From contig JACRDA010000423.1 in NCBI GenBank assembly GCA_016212965.1, positions 1-37,984 of the forward strand: a DNA stretch of 37,984 bases, read 5' to 3'. Source of the stretch: Myxococcales bacterium (GTDB lineage Bacteria > Myxococcota_A > Polyangia > Polyangiales > Polyangiaceae). How positions within the stretch are numbered: the first letter of the stretch is position 1; every line of letters starts with the position of its first letter. Shown piece after piece: positions 35,395 through 37,984 of the stretch. A program made the translations under genes and the position numbers. The notes below the pieces were generated by a model that was not told the DNA's origin, searched no databases, and saw nothing but the letters and a program-made list of their open reading frames with translations.

Positions 35395-37983
35395 TCAGCT
35401 CCGCGGCTCGCGGCGCCACGGGTGCACGCTCCGCGCCTCGAGCCCCGCCGGCAGGAGCGACGCGCCGTGGAGCACGCGCCGCGTGCCCTGCTGCGACCAC
35501 GAGTCGACCCACGCGCGCCACGTGACGGGCTCGTCGACGAAGCGCAAGGCGGAGGCCTCGAGCGGCCGGGCGGGAGCGCTGCCGAAGCGCGTGTGCGGTC
35601 GGAGGGTGCCCGTGGCGCGGAGATCGTAGACGACCTCGGTCGCGTAGGAGCCGTCGGGCCACACGACGAGACCCTCGCTCGCGAGGTCGTAGGGCACGCC
35701 CGGGCCGAGCGCGGCCTCGAGCTGCTCGCGCACGAAGTCGACCGCGGCGAGCTTGTAGAAGCCGGCGAGGGCGTTCTCGAAGGCCATGAGCGCGGCGCCG
35801 TCGAGTGCCTCGAGCCAGCCCCGGCGCGCGACCGACGCGACGATCCAGCCCGACTGCTCCTCGAAGGCGAGCTCGACCGGCTCCGGGCCGAGCTCCGGGC
35901 TCTCGAGCGGCAGCCGCACGCGGTTCGACGTCAGGCGAACGTGGCCCACGGAGAGCGCTCGCACGAAGGCGCCGCTCTCGCGCAGGAGCGCCACGAGCTC
36001 GCGCTCGGCGAAGTGGTGCAGGGCGTGCTCGACCTGACGCAGCGTCTCCCGGTGCTTCAGCGCCGAGCCGTGGCCCTTCTGGCTCGCGCGGCGCAGCTTG
36101 GCGAAGGCCTTCGGCACGGTGCCGGAGTGGAAGCCGGGCCGCAGCAGCCGCGGCATGCCCTCGCCGTGGTGGCCGAGCACGACCGGGCCGAGCGCCGGCT
36201 TGCGGTTCTGGCCATAGAGCCGCCAGTTGCCCTGCAGCTCCCACACGAGAAAGCCGAAGAAACCCGGCATCACGAGCAGGTTCGGCAGCACGAGCAGCTC
36301 GGTGAGGAACGGCCCGAGCGTCGGCACGAGCGCGTGCCGAGCCGCCTCGTGCAGGGCGACCTTGAGGGGCAGCACGATCTTGGCCGCGACCGCCACCGTA
36401 GGGAAGTGCTTGACCGGGTTCACCTCGGGCTCGAGGAACAGGTTCACCCACAGGCGCACGATGTAGCGCAAGACGGCCCACACCGTGCCGAGGATGCCCT
36501 TGACGACGAGCGCGACCCGGCCCTCGCCCTGCCGGAAGCGCAGCCGCTCGTCGACGGCGTACATGAGCCGGTCGAGGCCGACGAGCGCACGGCGGAACAC
36601 GTCGACGATGGCGAGCAGGATGCCGGGCAGGATGCGCTGGCTCACCATGCGCCATTGGCGCAGGGCGAAGTCGAGCACGACCTCCTCGAGGAGCACGCCC
36701 GGCTTCGAGTTGAGGAGCACGTTCCAGCCGAGGAACGCGCCGCCGAGCAGCGGCCCCCACACGACGGGCTCGAGCCCGAGCGCCGGCACGAGCGCGGCGA
36801 GCGGCGCGGCGAGGAGCGCCGGCTTGAGCACGAAGCGCCCGAAGGCGACGACCGGAGCGCTGCGGAACATCGCGCGCACGAGCGGGCGGGTGAAGAGCCA
36901 GCGCGGTGCGCGCCAGAGCACGGCCCGGAGCGCGCGGCCGACGGCGCACAGGCCCGCCCAGGCGGCGCGGCGCACCAGCGCCGAGTGCAGCAGGCCGAAC
37001 AGGACGGCGAGCGTGATGGCGAACGACGGCCACGTGAGGAAGGGAGGCGGCTCGGGGGCGCCCACGACGTGCAGGACCGGGGCGACCATGTGGTGCGAGC
37101 CCTCGAGCACGAGGTAGGTGCCGGCGAGCGGCAGCACGACGTAGAGGACCAAGAGGCGTCCGACCGACGTGCCGAAGAGGATGGAGCTCAGGATCTGCAG
37201 CGCCCGCAGGTACGCCTCGCCGCGCCGGTACACGCCATCGAGCGTGCGGCTCAGGATGCGATCGATCCGCAGCAGGGCGTCGCCGCGGTAGAGGTCGCCG
37301 AGGCTCAGGTTCGGGAGCTTGAGGTGGCCGCGCGACAGGGCGTCGCGGAGCGGGCCCAGCGCGGTGAACCCCTTGTCCACGACGCCGTCGGTGAGCTCGA
37401 GCACGACCTTGTGCGCGGCCACGCGCTCGGCGGCGTTCGCGGGCGCGAGCCCGACCTTGCGCAGGGCGGCCTCGATGCGCGGCTCGACGGCCGCCCGGAG
37501 GTTCCGCTCGGCGCGCTCGAGCATCTCGGTCACGAGCGCGGCGAGGGCCGCACGCTCCGCCACGCCGAGGCGGACGCGCGCGAGCTTGCGCGCCGCGGCG
37601 CGCACGCGCTTCACGATGCGCACCTCGCGCTGCGCCGGCAGCGAGCGCCGGAGCGGCCGGCGCCCGAAGGAGACGAGCCAGGTCCCGACCCCGACGGTGA
37701 AGACTTCGCGCTCGCGATCGACGCACGCCTTCTGCAGGTCGTAGACGAGCTGCCCGGCGACGTTCCAGGGAAGCCGCGCCGCGCCGCGGGCGCGCGCGAC
37801 GAGCGGCAGCAGGGCGTCGGTCCAGGCCTCGACCGGAGCCTCCGCCCAGGCGAGCGCCCGAGCCAGGCGCTCCGCGAGCGCGGCGACGTCGGCGCGGGCG
37901 TGCGCCTCGCCCCCGAGCCGGGCGCCGAGCAGGGCCGCGCGGGCGTGGTTGCCGCGCTCCCGCGCCGCGGCGGCCCGCTTCTC
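35395..37983 (-). CDS. Large multi-pass membrane protein (5'-partial), coupled to radical SAM gene
   Basis: The frame stays open from the stop at 35395 to the right window edge, giving 862 visible residues; the coding-like sequence continues upstream of the first in-window GTG (37623), so the true start is outside. The visible N-terminal part is Arg/Ala-rich helical (LPWNVAGQLVYDLQKACVDRE, TVGVGTWLVSFGRRPLRRS). About six hydrophobic segments lie between visible residues about 270 and 560 (e.g. LLVLYVVLPLAGTYLVLEG, SFAITLAVLFGLLHSAL, PALLAAPLAALVPALGL). A soluble C-terminal region of about 250 residues contains GLVVWPDGSYATEVVYDL and ends HPWRREPRS. I do not recognise a family. Tight coupling to the radical SAM gene suggests a shared pathway. 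Confidence 0.82.
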   Translation of the reverse strand, partial: EKRAAAARERGNHARAALLGARLGGEAHARADVAALAERLARALAWAEAPVEAWTDALLPLVARARGAARLPWNVAGQLVYDLQKACVDREREVFTVGVGTWLVSFGRRPLRRSLPAQREVRIVKRVRAAARKLARVRLGVAERAALAALVTEMLERAERNLRAAVEPRIEAALRKVGLAPANAAERVAAHKVVLELTDGVVDKGFTALGPLRDALSRGHLKLPNLSLGDLYRGDALLRIDRILSRTLDGVYRRGEAYLRALQILSSILFGTSVGRLLVLYVVLPLAGTYLVLEGSHHMVAPVLHVVGAPEPPPFLTWPSFAITLAVLFGLLHSALVRRAAWAGLCAVGRALRAVLWRAPRWLFTRPLVRAMFRSAPVVAFGRFVLKPALLAAPLAALVPALGLEPVVWGPLLGGAFLGWNVLLNSKPGVLLEEVVLDFALRQWRMVSQRILPGILLAIVDVFRRALVGLDRLMYAVDERLRFRQGEGRVALVVKGILGTVWAVLRYIVRLWVNLFLEPEVNPVKHFPTVAVAAKIVLPLKVALHEAARHALVPTLGPFLTELLVLPNLLVMPGFFGFLVWELQGNWRLYGQNRKPALGPVVLGHHGEGMPRLLRPGFHSGTVPKAFAKLRRASQKGHGSALKHRETLRQVEHALHHFAERELVALLRESGAFVRALSVGHVRLTSNRVRLPLESPELGPEPVELAFEEQSGWIVASVARRGWLEALDGAALMAFENALAGFYKLAAVDFVREQLEAALGPGVPYDLASEGLVVWPDGSYATEVVYDLRATGTLRPHTRFGSAPARPLEASALRFVDEPVTWRAWVDSWSQQGTRRVLHGASLLPAGLEARSVHPWRREPRS

Positions 37984-37984
37984 G

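Overview
The window is very GC-rich DNA with strong G/C bias at third codon positions. It looks like a chromosomal segment of a myxobacterium or close relative (Myxococcota). Supporting signs are a Ser/Thr kinase with a TPR tail, two 'myxococcus cysteine-rich' repeats (CGDG...CDDGN...DGC...C), a MYXO-CTERM-type anchor, and many lipoproteins with long low-complexity Gly/Ala/Ser/Thr linkers. I saw no rRNA, tRNA, CRISPR array, IS element or phage structural gene. Coding density is high, and both edges cut genes: a kinase at the left (plus strand) and a large membrane protein at the right (minus strand).

Layout. 2-2710: C-lobe, membrane segment and TPR tail of a Ser/Thr kinase. 2810-7655: a tightly overlapped three-gene plus-strand operon of an unrecognised protein with a possible winged-helix end, a P-loop ATPase, and a fusion of a Cas4/RecB-like Fe-S nuclease with a soluble FtsK-type DNA motor. 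This is the best candidate for an undescribed system, perhaps genome defence or DNA-end processing. 7675-11524: three exported proteins, two of them with c-type heme motifs. 11644-14177 (minus): a serpin lipoprotein and an AAA/DUF4143 ATPase. 14365-16632: a Cys-rich surface lipoprotein.

16730-20594 (minus): acyl-CoA dehydrogenase followed by UvrC. 20712-21656: a GDP-L-fucose synthase-like epimerase. 21680-22696 (minus): a Lys/Glu-rich helical lipoprotein. 22798-24243: a cardiolipin synthase-type phospholipase D. 24244-24716: the only long non-coding stretch, holding a long imperfect hairpin of 'ccgcagag'-type repeats and a structured leader. 24717-26489: a MYXO-CTERM surface protein with a perfect stem-loop terminator. 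26570-27487 (minus): a 5'-3' exonuclease (PolA N-domain family).

27664-33528: small lipoprotein, patatin with a receiver-like N-terminal region, DUF1295 membrane reductase-like protein, cyclophilin lipoprotein, P460-like heme lipoprotein, metallophosphoesterase and a small secreted Lys-rich protein. 33762-34589: an unrecognised, internally duplicated protein. 34616-37983 (minus): a radical SAM enzyme abutting the large multi-pass membrane protein, so probably one functional unit. Apart from the nuclease-motor operon, the radical SAM pair and possibly the heme proteins, most genes look like ordinary single-gene chromosomal neighbours.
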